A stretch of DNA of 64,000 bases, taken from positions 1 through 64,000 of the forward strand of contig NZ_MAUE01000004.1 of assembly GCF_001702265.1 (NCBI RefSeq), in the 5' to 3' direction. The DNA comes from Pseudomonas aylmerensis (GTDB lineage Bacteria; Pseudomonadota; Gammaproteobacteria; Pseudomonadales; Pseudomonadaceae). The notes below the pieces were generated by a model. The model saw nothing but the letters and a program-made list of their open reading frames with translations, ran no database searches and was not told the origin of the DNA. Below, one piece after another: positions 11,055-19,203 of the stretch. The first letter of the stretch is position 1. Each line of letters starts with the position of its first letter. Made by a program: the position numbers and the translations under genes.

Positions 11055-12320
11055 TTAGTTGCTCTTGACGGCGTAATCCGGCTTTTTGTCATTGCCAGGA
11101 ATGTACGGGCTCCACGGTTGCGCGCGGATCGGCTCCTGGGTCTGCCAGACCACCGAGAATTGCCCGTCCGCCTGGATCTCGCCGATCATTACTGGCTTGT
11201 GCAGGTGGTGATTGGTCTTGTCCATGGTCAGGGTGAAGCCCGACGGCGCGGCGAAGGTCTGGCCGGCCAGCGCTTCACGCACTTTGTCGACATCGGTGGA
11301 CTTGGCTTTCTCGACGGCCTGCGCCCACATATGGATGCCCACGTAGGTGGCTTCCATCGGGTCGTTGGTCACGGCTTTGTCCGCGCCCGGCAGGTTGTGT
11401 TTCTTGGCGTAGGCCTTCCAGTCGGCGACGAATTTGGTGTTCACCGGGTTCTCCACCGACTGGAAGTAGTTCCAGGCCGCGAGGTTGCCCACCAGCGGCT
11501 TGGTGTCGATGCCGCGCAGCTCTTCTTCACCCACCGAGAACGCCACCACCGGTACGTCGGTGGCCTTCAGGCCCTGGTTGGCCAGCTCTTTGTAGAACGG
11601 CACGTTGGAGTCGCCATTCACGGTGGAGATCACCGCCGTCTTGCCGCCGGCGGAGAACTTCTTGATGTTGGCGACGATGGTCTGGTAGTCGGCGTGGCCG
11701 AACGGGGTGTAGACCTCTTCGATGTCTTTGTCCGCTACACCTTTGGAATGCAGGAACGAGCGCAGGATCTTGTTGGTGGTGCGTGGGTACACGTAGTCGG
11801 TGCCGAGCAGGAAGAAACGCTTGGCGCTGCCGCCTTCTTCGCTCATCAGGTATTCCACCGCCGGGATCGCTTGCTGGTTCGGCGCTGCACCGGTGTAGAA
11901 CACGTTGGGCGACATCTCCTCACCCTCGTATTGCACCGGGTAGAACAGCAGGCCATTGAGCTCTTCGAACACCGGCAACACCGATTTACGCGACACCGAG
12001 GTCCAGCAGCCGAACACCACGGCGACCTTGTCCTGGGTCAGCAACTGGCGGCCTTTCTCGGCGAACAGCGGCCAGTTGGAGGCGGGGTCGACGACCACTG
12101 GCTCGAGCATCTTGCCATTCACCCCGCCCTTGGCGTTGATCTCGTCGATGGTCATCAGCGCCATGTCCTTGAGCGACGTTTCGGAGATGGCCATGGTCCC
12201 GGACAGCGAATGCAGGATGCCGACCTTGATGGTCTCGGCGGCCTGCACGGTCCAGGTCAGGCCCATGGCGGCAATGGATGCCGACAGGGTGAAAGCCTTG
12301 ATCAAGCTGCGACGCTTCAT
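11055..12320 (-). CDS. urtA: Urea ABC transporter substrate-binding protein UrtA
   Basis: Periplasmic urea-binding protein of 421 residues. A signal peptide (residues 1-27, cleavage after VQA) precedes ETIKVGILHSLSGTMAIS, the typical start of the UrtA/FmdD family. PVQYEGEEMSPNVFYTG lies further on, near residue 132. It is the first gene of the urt-ure block and is preceded by a sigma-54 promoter, consistent with NtrC control under nitrogen limitation. Confidence 0.97.
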   Translation of the reverse strand: MKRRSLIKAFTLSASIAAMGLTWTVQAAETIKVGILHSLSGTMAISETSLKDMALMTIDEINAKGGVNGKMLEPVVVDPASNWPLFAEKGRQLLTQDKVAVVFGCWTSVSRKSVLPVFEELNGLLFYPVQYEGEEMSPNVFYTGAAPNQQAIPAVEYLMSEEGGSAKRFFLLGTDYVYPRTTNKILRSFLHSKGVADKDIEEVYTPFGHADYQTIVANIKKFSAGGKTAVISTVNGDSNVPFYKELANQGLKATDVPVVAFSVGEEELRGIDTKPLVGNLAAWNYFQSVENPVNTKFVADWKAYAKKHNLPGADKAVTNDPMEATYVGIHMWAQAVEKAKSTDVDKVREALAGQTFAAPSGFTLTMDKTNHHLHKPVMIGEIQADGQFSVVWQTQEPIRAQPWSPYIPGNDKKPDYAVKSN

Positions 12321-12383
12321 GGTGCGATCTCCGTAAACGTTGGATTTTTTCTGAGGGCCAGATATGAACGTTAAAACGGTACT

Positions 12384-12399
12384 AGCAAAGGCTGTGCCC
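12384..12399 (-). promoter_or_regulatory. Candidate sigma-54 promoter of urtA
   Basis: On the minus strand GGGCAC, five bases and TTGCT match the consensus TGGCAC-N5-TTGCW with GG and GC at the required -24/-12 positions. Transcription would start near 12373, about 52 bases before urtA. The rest of 12400-12606 holds no gene I can support; a lone GCACCA half-site near 12449 could belong to an NtrC site. Confidence 0.7.
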
Positions 12400-12606
12400 G
12401 ATGACGCACTGCCCGGTTTTGCGGGGGCATACCTGCAGCTGGAGTGTTGTGCGCACCAAAAACGAGCGACCAGGCGGTGGCGGTGCAGGTGATGCGCCTA
12501 AAGAGTGCCGGGAGGCAAAGGCGCCTTGATAACCAAGCGGCGCCCCTCTTGAGGCTGACCGCGATGAGTTGCAGGCCGCTGTCGCGACAGGGCTGCGTCT
12601 TGAGCC

Positions 12607-13617
12607 CTAGCGCTTGCGCATCAGGCCTATAAAGAACAGCCCGCCGATCGCCGCCGTGGCAATGCCGATCGGCAGGTCTTGCGGGGCGATCAGGGTGCGC
12701 GCGGCCACATCCACCCACACCAGGAACAAGCTGCCCAGCAACGCGCAGACCGGCAGCAACCGGCGGTGCTCGGCGCCTACCAGGCGCCGGGCGATGTGCG
12801 GCACCATCAGTCCGACAAAACCGATGGAGCCGCTCACCGACACCAGCACGCCGGTCATCAATGAGGCGATCAGGAATACCCGCAGGCGCACGTTGCGGGC
12901 GTTCAGGCCAAGGGTCACGGCGGTCTGTTCGCCGGCCATCAGCGCATTCAGCGGCCGTGCCATGCCCACCAGCAGCATCAGCCCCAGCACCACCACGGCG
13001 GCAGGCACCATCAGCAGTTCCCAACGCGCCAGGCCGAGGCCGCCGAGCATCCAGAACATCACCGCCGACGCGGCGCGATGGTCGCCCATGAACAGCAGCA
13101 GGTTGGCCGTCGCCATCATCACGAACGACACCGCCACACCGCACAGCAACAGGCGATCACTCTCCAGCCGGCCATTGCGACTGGCCACGGCCAGCACCAC
13201 CAGCATGCTCACCAACGCACCGATAAACGCGGCGATGGGCAAGGTCAGCAGGCCGATGATTTCGCCGACATGCAGCACCACGATCACCGCGCCGAGCGTG
13301 GCGCCGGAGGTGACGCCCAGCAGGTGCGGATCCGCCAGCGGGTTGCGGGTGACGGCCTGCAATACCGCGCCGATCAACGCCAGGCCGGCGCCCACCAGCG
13401 CCCCGAGCAACATGCGCGGCACTCGGATAAGCCAGACGATGTGCTCCTGCCCGACCGGCCAGTTGACCTCGCCGAGTCCGAAGGCCTTGTACAACAAGAC
13501 GCGCCACACCACGTCCACCGGCACCCGCGCCGGGCCAAAACCCAGGGAGAGCACGCAGGACACCAGCAACACCGCCCCGAGGGCGGCGAGCAGCAAGGCG
13601 TAGCGACGGGTGATCAT
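12607..13617 (-). CDS. FecCD/BtuC-type ABC transporter permease
   Basis: Inner-membrane permease of 336 residues with about ten hydrophobic segments. Family features include GAGLALIGAVLQAVTRNPLA near residue 75 and SVSGSIGFVGLMVPHIARRL near residue 262. It is last in the order receptor, ATPase, binding protein, permease, the order I recall for P. aeruginosa PA2911-PA2914. Its start overlaps the stop of the binding-protein gene by 4 bp. The cargo is a metal chelate or corrinoid by family; zinc is favoured by the operator upstream. Confidence 0.93.
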   Translation of the reverse strand: MITRRYALLLAALGAVLLVSCVLSLGFGPARVPVDVVWRVLLYKAFGLGEVNWPVGQEHIVWLIRVPRMLLGALVGAGLALIGAVLQAVTRNPLADPHLLGVTSGATLGAVIVVLHVGEIIGLLTLPIAAFIGALVSMLVVLAVASRNGRLESDRLLLCGVAVSFVMMATANLLLFMGDHRAASAVMFWMLGGLGLARWELLMVPAAVVVLGLMLLVGMARPLNALMAGEQTAVTLGLNARNVRLRVFLIASLMTGVLVSVSGSIGFVGLMVPHIARRLVGAEHRRLLPVCALLGSLFLVWVDVAARTLIAPQDLPIGIATAAIGGLFFIGLMRKR

Positions 13618-14561
13618 TCGCCGTGGAACCCCTTGGCCAGGGTTTCGACAGCCAGCACGTTATCGATGCCGGGCGTGGCCTGCACGTAAGGGATCACGAT
13701 AAAACGCTGGTTCTTGATCGCATCCACCGCCTGCAGTGCCGGGTTATTGAGCAGGAAGGCCTGCTTCTGGTCGGCGCTGACTTCGCTGTAGTCGACGATC
13801 ACGATGACCTGCGGGTTGCGCTCGACCACGGTCTCCCAGTTGATGCGCGTCCAGCTGGCGTCGACGTCGTCGAGGATATTGCGCCCGCCGGCAGCCTCGA
13901 TCAGTGCCTGGGGCATGCCCAGGCGGCCGGAGGTCATGGCGCGGTCTTCACCGCTGTCATAGAGGAACACGCGGGGTGTGTCGGCGGGCAGGTCCTTGCG
14001 CACCTCGGCGACCTGCGCCTGCATCTGGGCGATCAGGGCGTTGGCGCGGTCCTGCACGTCGAAGATCTTGCCCAGGTTGCGCAGGTCATTGTAGGTGTCG
14101 TCCAGGGTCGCGGCCGGGCGCTTCATGACAAAAGCGCACGACTCGGTCAGCTCATACACGTTGATGCCCAAGGGTTGCAGGGTTTGCGGCGTGAGGTCGC
14201 CGCCCACGCGCATGCCGTAGTCCCAGCCGGCGAAGAAGAAATCCACATTGGCGTTGAGCAGGGTTTCCACCGAGGGATACTTGCTAGCCAGCTCCGGCAG
14301 GCCATCGAGGGTCTGGGCCATTTGCGCGCTGACCGACTTCCATCCTGTCACACCGCTGTAGCCGGCCATGCGTGGCTTGAGGCCCAGGGCGAGCATCATC
14401 TGGGTCATGTTGATATCGTGGCTCACCGCATGCTGCGGCGCTTCCTGGAAGGTCACGTCGCGGTTGCAACTCTTGATGGTCACCGGGTAATGGGTCGCTT
14501 CGGCGAACGCTTGAGCCGTGCCGAGCAGCAGGGCGAGAGACAGCAGGGAGCGCAGGATCAT
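13614..14561 (-). CDS. Periplasmic substrate-binding protein of a metal-chelate ABC transporter
   Basis: Cluster-8 (FepB/BtuF-like) binding protein of 315 residues. The signal peptide is residues 1-21 (ending AQAFA), and the mature part begins ATHYPVTIKSCNRDVTF. Two lobes joined by a long helix are implied by VSHDINMTQMMLALGLKP and ERNPQVIVIVDY. I took the ATG at 14561 because it gives the signal peptide; the frame extends upstream without similarity. It overlaps both flanking transporter genes by 4 bp. Ligand not identifiable from sequence. Confidence 0.9.
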   Translation of the reverse strand: MILRSLLSLALLLGTAQAFAEATHYPVTIKSCNRDVTFQEAPQHAVSHDINMTQMMLALGLKPRMAGYSGVTGWKSVSAQMAQTLDGLPELASKYPSVETLLNANVDFFFAGWDYGMRVGGDLTPQTLQPLGINVYELTESCAFVMKRPAATLDDTYNDLRNLGKIFDVQDRANALIAQMQAQVAEVRKDLPADTPRVFLYDSGEDRAMTSGRLGMPQALIEAAGGRNILDDVDASWTRINWETVVERNPQVIVIVDYSEVSADQKQAFLLNNPALQAVDAIKNQRFIVIPYVQATPGIDNVLAVETLAKGFHGE

Positions 14562-15346
14562 GGTTGAGTTATCCAGGTGATTCGGGGGTAGCCGGACAAG
14601 GGATGGGTGTCGATCAGCGCCTCGACGCCGAACACGTCGCGCAGCAACTCGGCGGTGAGTACTTGGTGGGGCGTGCCACTGGCGACGATGCGCCCGTGGT
14701 CGATCACATAGAGGCGGTCGCAAAAGGCGGCGGCCAGGTTCAGGTCGTGGATGCTGGCCAGGGTGCCGATGTTCAGGCGTTTGACCAGCCTTAAAAGCTC
14801 AAGCTGGTAGCGCGGGTCGAGGTGGTTGGTCGGCTCGTCGAGGATCAACAGTTGCGGTTGCTGGGCCAGTGCACGGGCCAGGATGACGCGCTGTTTTTCA
14901 CCGCCCGACAGCGTGCCGAACGCGTGGTCGTCAAAGCCCTGCATGCCCACCGACGCCAGCGCCTGTTGCACCAGTTGCTGGTCCTGTGGCGTGTCGCTGT
15001 CAAACAAACCCTTGTGGGGTGTGCGGCCCATGGCGACCACTTCATCCACGCGCAGGCCGAAGGCATCCGGAAACTCCTGCAACACCACGGCAATACGTTG
15101 CGCGCACCACTTGGCGCTTTGCTTCCACACGTTCCGATGGTCGAGCCGCACTTCACCGTGTTCCGGTTGGGTGAACCGGTAGGCGCAGCGCAACAGGCTG
15201 GTCTTGCCGCTGCCGTTGGGCCCGATCAGCCCGACAAATTCCCCCGCACCGACCTGCAGGCTGGCGTCACGCAGTTGGAACCGGTGATGGCAGCGGTCGT
15301 GACCCGGTGGGGTCCAGCCAAGCTGGGCGAGGGTGAGTGAAGTCAT
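14558..15346 (-). CDS. ABC transporter ATP-binding protein, FepC/BtuD-like
   Basis: Cytoplasmic ATPase of 262 residues. Walker A GPNGSGKTS, the signature LSGGEKQR and Walker B LLILDEPTNH are all intact. The ATG at 15346 (MTSLTLAQLGWTP) follows a plausible spacer; the longer upstream frame is derived from the adjacent REP. It powers the permease and binding protein that follow with 4-bp overlaps. Confidence 0.94.
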   Translation of the reverse strand: MTSLTLAQLGWTPPGHDRCHHRFQLRDASLQVGAGEFVGLIGPNGSGKTSLLRCAYRFTQPEHGEVRLDHRNVWKQSAKWCAQRIAVVLQEFPDAFGLRVDEVVAMGRTPHKGLFDSDTPQDQQLVQQALASVGMQGFDDHAFGTLSGGEKQRVILARALAQQPQLLILDEPTNHLDPRYQLELLRLVKRLNIGTLASIHDLNLAAAFCDRLYVIDHGRIVASGTPHQVLTAELLRDVFGVEALIDTHPLSGYPRITWITQP

Positions 15347-15376
15347 CGTTACTCTCTGGATCAACACAATTGAACG

Positions 15377-15466
15377 GTGGGGGCTGGCTTGCCGGCTATA
15401 GCAGTTTGTCTGGTCCAGATGCACTGCCTGAACCGCCGCCATCACAGGCAAGCCAGCTCCCACATG
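15377..15466. repeat. REP palindrome pair between receptor and ABC genes
   Basis: GGTGGGGGCTGGCTTGCCGG faces CAGGCAAGCCAGCTCCCACA about 50 bases later. It separates the receptor gene from its transporter genes and may lower transporter expression relative to the receptor. Confidence 0.75.
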
Positions 15467-15474
15467 GGGTTCCG

Positions 15475-17583
15475 CTAAAAGGTGTAGTCCGCCGTGACGA
15501 AGAACGAGCGCGGTTCACCGAGGATCCACTGTTGGCCGTCGTTGTACTGGCTGACGGCGTAGGTGCGGTCGAACAGGTTGTTCAACTGCAGGCCCAGGGT
15601 GGTGTTGCGCAGTGCTTTCCACGAGACGCTGGCGTCGACCACGGTGTAGCTCGGCAACTCGTTCTGGTTGGCCATGTCGGCATACCGCGCATCGACATAA
15701 CGCACACCGGCGCCGGCGCGGATATCGTCGGTCACGGCCTTGCTTAGCCACAGGTTGGCGGTGCGGCGCGGTACGTCCACCGGGCGGTTGCCGTCGCGCG
15801 ATACCTGTACGCCGTCGACGTCCTGTTTGAAGTCGTCGTACTGCGCCCGCACGAAGGCGGCATTGGCTTGCAGTTGCCAAGCGTTCGGCAGTTGCAGGTC
15901 GAGGCTGGCTTCCAGGCCATTGGACGATTGCTGGCCGACCTGCTGCTGTTGGTCCGGGTCGCCCGGCACGTCGGTGAGCAGTTTTTTCTTGACGATATGG
16001 TAGGCGGCCAGCGTCCATTCACCGCGTTGGTCCCAGAAGGTTTGCTTGATGCCGATCTCGCTTTGCTTGGCCGTCGACAGGTCGAACTGCTGCTGGCTCT
16101 TGCTCAGGGAAATCAAGCCGCCGACGCCGTCGGTGCTGGTGGCGTACTGGCCGTAGACCGACGTGTCCGGGGTGATCGCATACACCAGGCCGGCCTTCCA
16201 ATTGTTGCCGGTGAGAGTCTTGTCGTTCTGGCTGCCGTCGCGCAAATCATCGCGATCAATGTGCGCGTAGTCACGGCGGATGCCGGTGACCAGCGACAGT
16301 TGATCGGTGAGTTGCAGGCGGTTTTCAGCGAAGCCGGCGACGGTCTTGGTGGTGGTGGCGAACACCGGTTTGAACGGGGAGTTACTGGCGAACTGTCCTG
16401 GCGCCGGGTGGTTCACGTCGATAGGTTGGCCACCGGTGAAGGTGTCTTCAAACGGGGTATTGCTGGCCAGGCGGAAGCGAATGCGGTTGTACTCCACGCC
16501 GGTCACGGTCTGGCTGTCGAGGCCGAACAGGGTGTGCTTGAAGGTGAAGGTCTGGCGATCACCGACCTGTTCCTGGTTGTGCTTGATGCCGAAGTTGCCG
16601 CTGCGGGTGAGTTGGCCGTCGGTGAAGGTGTAGTTCTCGGCGTTCTGCCAGCGACGCTGGTTCTTCAGGTAGTACAGCTCGTTGGTGGCGCTGACATGGT
16701 CGTTGATCTGCCACTCACTGGTCAGGCGCGTCCACTGGTCGTTGTAGTGCTGGATGTCGTTGCTGACGTTGTAGTTCTTGTCGCGCAGGCCCTTGTGCAA
16801 TTGGCCGTTGATCAGCGGGGTGCCGAAGTAGTTTTGCGGGCGCTGGTCGCCGTAGTCGCTGGCCAGGGTAAAGCTCAGGTTGTCTGCCGCCTGCCAGCGC
16901 AGCGCACCGCTGATGAAGTCGCTGCTGGAGTCGCCACGGTCGATGAAACCGTTGCTGCGCAGGCGATTGAGGTTCAAGCGATAGCTCAGGGTGTCGGTCA
17001 GCGAGCCGCCGCTGTCCAGGGCTTCCTGCTGGCGATCGTAGGAGCCGTAGCCGAGGCGGATATGGTTTTCGATCTCGCCGCTGAAGGGCTTTTTCGGCAC
17101 GGTGTTGACCACCGCACCGGTGGCACCTTCGCCGTACAGCACCGAAGCCGGGCCGCGCAAAACGTCCACGCGCTCCACCGACCAGGTGTCCACCGGGAAG
17201 GTCGAGGTCCCCATGCCCATGTACATGCGGTTGCCGTCATACAGCTGCATCACCGAACCCTGGCCGGTAAAGCCACGGGCCGAGAGCGACGTGCCGCCGT
17301 CGCCCGGCGAGCCGGTGCGGCTGATGCCGGTGGCGCGGGAAATCGCGTCCTGCACGCTGGCGTCGCCGCGTTCGCGGATCTGCGTGCCGGTCTGGCTCTC
17401 GACGCTGCCCGGGGTTTGCAGGGCAGTAAGGTTCAGGCGTGAGCCGGCGGTGGTCGGTGTGTTCAGGTCGACGCGTTCGTCATCCACCGCAGGCGCGGTG
17501 ACGGGGCTGGCGGGCAGGGTCAGGGCCTGGGCGCTGGTGTGCAGGGCGAGCAGGCACAGGCCGGACGCAAGGTACTTGTTCAT
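15475..17583 (-). CDS. TonB-dependent siderophore-type outer-membrane receptor
   Basis: Outer-membrane gated channel of 702 residues. A signal peptide (about residues 1-20, ending SAQA) precedes the plug domain, which contains DAISRATGISRTG and VERVDVLRGPASVLYGEGA. The beta barrel ends in a terminal phenylalanine (VTADYTF). There is no N-terminal signalling domain, so it should not act through an ECF sigma factor. The start at 17583 is chosen for the signal peptide. Gene order equals PA2911-PA2914, which I recall as induced by zinc starvation; together with the upstream operator this suggests a zinc-chelate receptor rather than an iron-siderophore one. Confidence 0.92.
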   Translation of the reverse strand: MNKYLASGLCLLALHTSAQALTLPASPVTAPAVDDERVDLNTPTTAGSRLNLTALQTPGSVESQTGTQIRERGDASVQDAISRATGISRTGSPGDGGTSLSARGFTGQGSVMQLYDGNRMYMGMGTSTFPVDTWSVERVDVLRGPASVLYGEGATGAVVNTVPKKPFSGEIENHIRLGYGSYDRQQEALDSGGSLTDTLSYRLNLNRLRSNGFIDRGDSSSDFISGALRWQAADNLSFTLASDYGDQRPQNYFGTPLINGQLHKGLRDKNYNVSNDIQHYNDQWTRLTSEWQINDHVSATNELYYLKNQRRWQNAENYTFTDGQLTRSGNFGIKHNQEQVGDRQTFTFKHTLFGLDSQTVTGVEYNRIRFRLASNTPFEDTFTGGQPIDVNHPAPGQFASNSPFKPVFATTTKTVAGFAENRLQLTDQLSLVTGIRRDYAHIDRDDLRDGSQNDKTLTGNNWKAGLVYAITPDTSVYGQYATSTDGVGGLISLSKSQQQFDLSTAKQSEIGIKQTFWDQRGEWTLAAYHIVKKKLLTDVPGDPDQQQQVGQQSSNGLEASLDLQLPNAWQLQANAAFVRAQYDDFKQDVDGVQVSRDGNRPVDVPRRTANLWLSKAVTDDIRAGAGVRYVDARYADMANQNELPSYTVVDASVSWKALRNTTLGLQLNNLFDRTYAVSQYNDGQQWILGEPRSFFVTADYTF

Positions 17584-17648
17584 CAGACGGAAAATCGCTT
17601 CTTCGAGGCGGTGCTCGCCGTAGGGGACGGCGAGCTGGGGTATGCAGC

Positions 17649-17669
17649 AAGTGTTATAAGTTAACACTT
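17649..17669 (-). promoter_or_regulatory. Candidate Zur operator upstream of the TonB receptor
   Basis: AAGTGTTA and TAACACTT form an 8-base inverted repeat around 5 bases. The core GTTATAAGTTAAC agrees with the Zur core GTTATAnTATAAC at 10 of 12 fixed positions. It overlaps a TATAAC hexamer that could be the -10 element and lies 66 bp before the receptor start, a position suited to repression. Confidence 0.55.
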
Positions 17670-17735
17670 TCTGCGTCGTGGGCGAAAGCCCGCGTAAGAC
17701 TACATAACGCCTCTAAGTGGGGCATCTCGCCTAAT

Positions 17736-19118
17736 TCATGCCGAACCTGAGGCGGATTCATGTGGGGCGAACAGCCGCGACAGCACCAGGCGATCCACCA
17801 CCCACACGACGATCAACGACGCGCCCACCAACGGGAAAACAATTGCCAGCCCCAGCATGATGACCATCGCGGTTTTCCACTTCGGCAGGTCATGGCGTAA
17901 CGGCGGAACCCCCAGGCCGCCCGCAGGCCTGCGCTTCCACCAGATCACCACGCCGCTCACGGCGCTGAGCAGGATCATCAGGCAGATCAGCAGGACCACC
18001 ACCTGGTTGACCCAGCCGAACATCTTGCCTTCGTGCAGCATCACCCCGGTTTCGGTGGCCCGCGCCACGCCGTTGTAGTGCTCCCAGCGCACATCGGCCA
18101 GGACCTTGCCGGTGTACTGGTCCACATGCAGGGTGGCGTCGTTGCGCGGGTCGTTGGCGAATACCGCGACGGTGAACACACCCTCGACGGTGCTAGGAAA
18201 AGTAACGCTGTAGCCGGGCTCGACCTGGCGCGCGTTGGCGAGGTCGACCACCTGTTGCAGGCGCAGGGTCGGCGCGGCAGGGCCTGAGTGCAGGCCGGCG
18301 TGATTCATGTGTTCGGCATGGTCGCCGGACATCGGCATCGGCGTGTTTTCCATGGCCCAGGGCACGGTCTGCTGGCTGGCGGTGTTGAGCACCCGCGCCT
18401 GCTGGTCGGACTGCGGCACGTTGTTCCACATGGCTGCCGGGAACGTGTTCCACAGGTCGGCGTATTGCTTGCCCCAGAAGCCGGTCCAGGTCATGCCGCT
18501 GAGCAGCATCACCAGTAAAAACGCCGCGCCCCAGAAGCCCGCGACTGCATGCAGGTCACGCCAGAACACGCGGCCACGGCTATTGAAACGCGGCCACAGC
18601 ACCCCTGCCGATGATTTGCCACGCGGCCACCACAGGTACAGGCCCGACACCACCAGCATCACGCCCCAGCCGGCAGCGAGTTCCACCAGGCGATCACCGA
18701 CGGTGCCGATCATCAACTCGCCATGCAGCGCACGGGCGATGGCTTGCAGGTTGTTTTTTGCATCTTGTTCGCCGAGCACGGTGCCGCGATAGGGATCGAC
18801 GAACACCGTGACTTCACGCCCACCGTCGTGCATCACGAATTGTGCGCTGCTGGTGGCGTCGGCCGGGGGCAGGTACTTGCTGATCTTGCCCTGGGGGAAA
18901 GCGGCCTGGGCGCGTTGCAGTTGCTCGTCTGCGCTCAACGCGTGCTCGGCGCTCTGGACCTTGAGCAGGTCGCCGTACATCAGCGGGTCGAGCTGGGGTT
19001 TGAACAGGTAGATGATGCCGGTCAGCGCCAGCAACACCATGAAGGGGGCGACAAACAGGCCGGCGTAGAAATGCCAGCGCCAGGCCAGGTTGTAGAAGGA
19101 TATCTTTTGAGTGGTCAT
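17736..19118 (-). CDS. PepSY-associated membrane protein
   Basis: Inner-membrane protein of 460 residues with a strong first segment (residues 17-39), further segments near 150-166, 194-212, 364-388 and 416-440, and PepSY-type periplasmic regions. A Met/His-rich loop (MPMSGDHAEHMNHAGLH, near residue 262) could bind copper. Such proteins often accompany TonB receptors and some act in metal reduction. It follows the OprC-like receptor by about 85 bp on the same strand. Function in copper handling is inferred from the neighbours and loop. Confidence 0.88.
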   Translation of the reverse strand: MTTQKISFYNLAWRWHFYAGLFVAPFMVLLALTGIIYLFKPQLDPLMYGDLLKVQSAEHALSADEQLQRAQAAFPQGKISKYLPPADATSSAQFVMHDGGREVTVFVDPYRGTVLGEQDAKNNLQAIARALHGELMIGTVGDRLVELAAGWGVMLVVSGLYLWWPRGKSSAGVLWPRFNSRGRVFWRDLHAVAGFWGAAFLLVMLLSGMTWTGFWGKQYADLWNTFPAAMWNNVPQSDQQARVLNTASQQTVPWAMENTPMPMSGDHAEHMNHAGLHSGPAAPTLRLQQVVDLANARQVEPGYSVTFPSTVEGVFTVAVFANDPRNDATLHVDQYTGKVLADVRWEHYNGVARATETGVMLHEGKMFGWVNQVVVLLICLMILLSAVSGVVIWWKRRPAGGLGVPPLRHDLPKWKTAMVIMLGLAIVFPLVGASLIVVWVVDRLVLSRLFAPHESASGSA

Positions 19119-19203
19119 CAGGTGCTCCGCACAGGCTCGTTATTTATTGGGTGTAAACGCAGGACCTGCAGGCGCCGGCAAACCGGCTCCTGCAGGGTGT
19201 GCG

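Noticed and set aside
12449..12485. NtrC binding site upstream of the urtA promoter
   Set aside because: Only single GCACCA and GGTGC half-sites with irregular spacing are visible, too weak to list as a feature.
12371..12606. A gene in the urtA upstream region (frames up to 257 codons overlap it)
   Set aside because: The long minus-strand frame is an out-of-frame shadow of the FecCD permease. No frame has a plausible start with a ribosome-binding site, and the region is better explained as the urtA promoter.
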